Shown here: one piece after another, positions 5,895 to 6,045 of the stretch
Layout of the letters: each line of letters starts with the position of its first letter
Numbering within the stretch: position 1 is the stretch's first letter
Assembly: GCA_050050115.1 (NCBI GenBank)
Contig: JASFUX010000215.1
Coordinates: 1-6,045 of the forward strand
Reading direction: 5' to 3'
Origin: JASFUX01 sp050050115
Lineage (GTDB): Bacteria > Pseudomonadota > Alphaproteobacteria > Caulobacterales > Maricaulaceae
DNA: 6,045 nucleotides
The notes under the pieces: generated by a model
Databases searched by the model: none
The model's input: the letters and a program-made list of their open reading frames with translations, nothing else
Told to the model about the DNA's origin: nothing
Position numbers and translations under genes: made by a program

Positions 5895-5931
5895 GCGAAC
5901 GACGTCATGCGGCGATGCTCCCCCCAACAGT

Positions 5932-5957
5932 CATGAGGCGGCCATGAAGCCGCCATG
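5932..5957. repeat. Bulged hairpin in the leader of the leftward operon
   Basis: CATG-A-GGCGGC (5932-5942) pairs with GCCGCCATG (5949-5957) apart from the bulged A5936 and one unpaired end base, around a 6-nt loop. There is no T-run on either side, so it is not an intrinsic terminator. It lies about 40 bp upstream of the ATG at 5894. Confidence 0.4.
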
Positions 5958-5976
5958 CTCGACCGGCCATGCTAGT

Positions 5977-6021
5977 GCGTGATCGGGTGAAGTGGAATTC
6001 GCTTCACCGGTTCGACCACGC
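5977..6021. repeat. Long imperfect palindrome in the intergenic leader
   Basis: The inner arms GGTGAAG (5986-5992) / CTTCACC (6002-6008) are perfect around a 9-nt loop containing GAATTC. The outer arms GCGTGATCG (5977-5985) / CGACCACGC (6013-6021) match at 8 of 9 positions, with a 4-nt insertion GGTT on one side. The total arm length is about 16 bp. It looks like a dispersed intergenic palindrome or a large operator. Copy number elsewhere in the genome is unknown. Confidence 0.55.
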
Positions 6022-6045
6022 GGCCGGCTTTGACTCAAGGTCATG

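Noticed and set aside
4941..5936. 331-codon plus-strand open frame
   Set aside because: It spans two antisense membrane-protein genes and the gap between them. The sequence is Arg/Asp/Gln-rich mirror translation of hydrophobic helices.
6028..6040. Near-palindrome CTTTGACTCAAGG as a MerR-type or -35 promoter element
   Set aside because: It is suggestive, but it lies at the window edge without the rest of a promoter or target gene, so it cannot be assigned.

Overview
The window looks like chromosomal DNA from a GC-rich alphaproteobacterium. The clearest marker is a complete RpoH-type heat-shock sigma factor with an alphaproteobacterial-looking RpoH box. A TolA/TonB C-terminal-like periplasmic protein of the kind common in that class, a GANTC site in an intergenic region, and strong use of G/C at third codon positions agree with this. 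I cannot place it at genus level. I see no transposase, phage gene, CRISPR array, tRNA or rRNA, so this is ordinary-looking core or semi-core sequence.

Layout. Positions 2-292 (+) are the 3' end of a TPR protein cut by the window edge. At 317-739 (+), 24 bp later, is a small secreted TolA-C-like protein. It converges, with a 3-bp gap, on a membrane-anchored neutral zinc metallopeptidase of the YpfJ family at 743-1669 (-). A 275-bp divergent intergenic region (1670-1944), rich in inverted repeats, separates that gene from rpoH at 1945-2856 (+). rpoH ends at a strong intrinsic terminator (2886-2916).

The right half is a probable three-gene operon read leftward. Its first gene (5304-5894) encodes a six-helix membrane protein matching only the N-terminal, MFS-like half of fused MFS/spermidine synthases. 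Next (4007-5230) is a 407-residue polytopic membrane protein with a six-cysteine extracytoplasmic domain that I do not recognise. Last (2975-3994) is a secreted, alpha-helical, TPR-like protein. It starts at TTG, 12 bp after the previous stop, across a run of ten G. The leader of this operon (5895-6045) carries a long imperfect palindrome and a second hairpin.

The most interesting items are the stacked dyad symmetries upstream of rpoH, including a hairpin whose loop is complementary to the rpoH Shine-Dalgarno sequence; the G10 translation-initiation region; and the uncharacterised envelope operon. No demonstrably new system can be claimed from sequence alone. The envelope operon is the best candidate for one.
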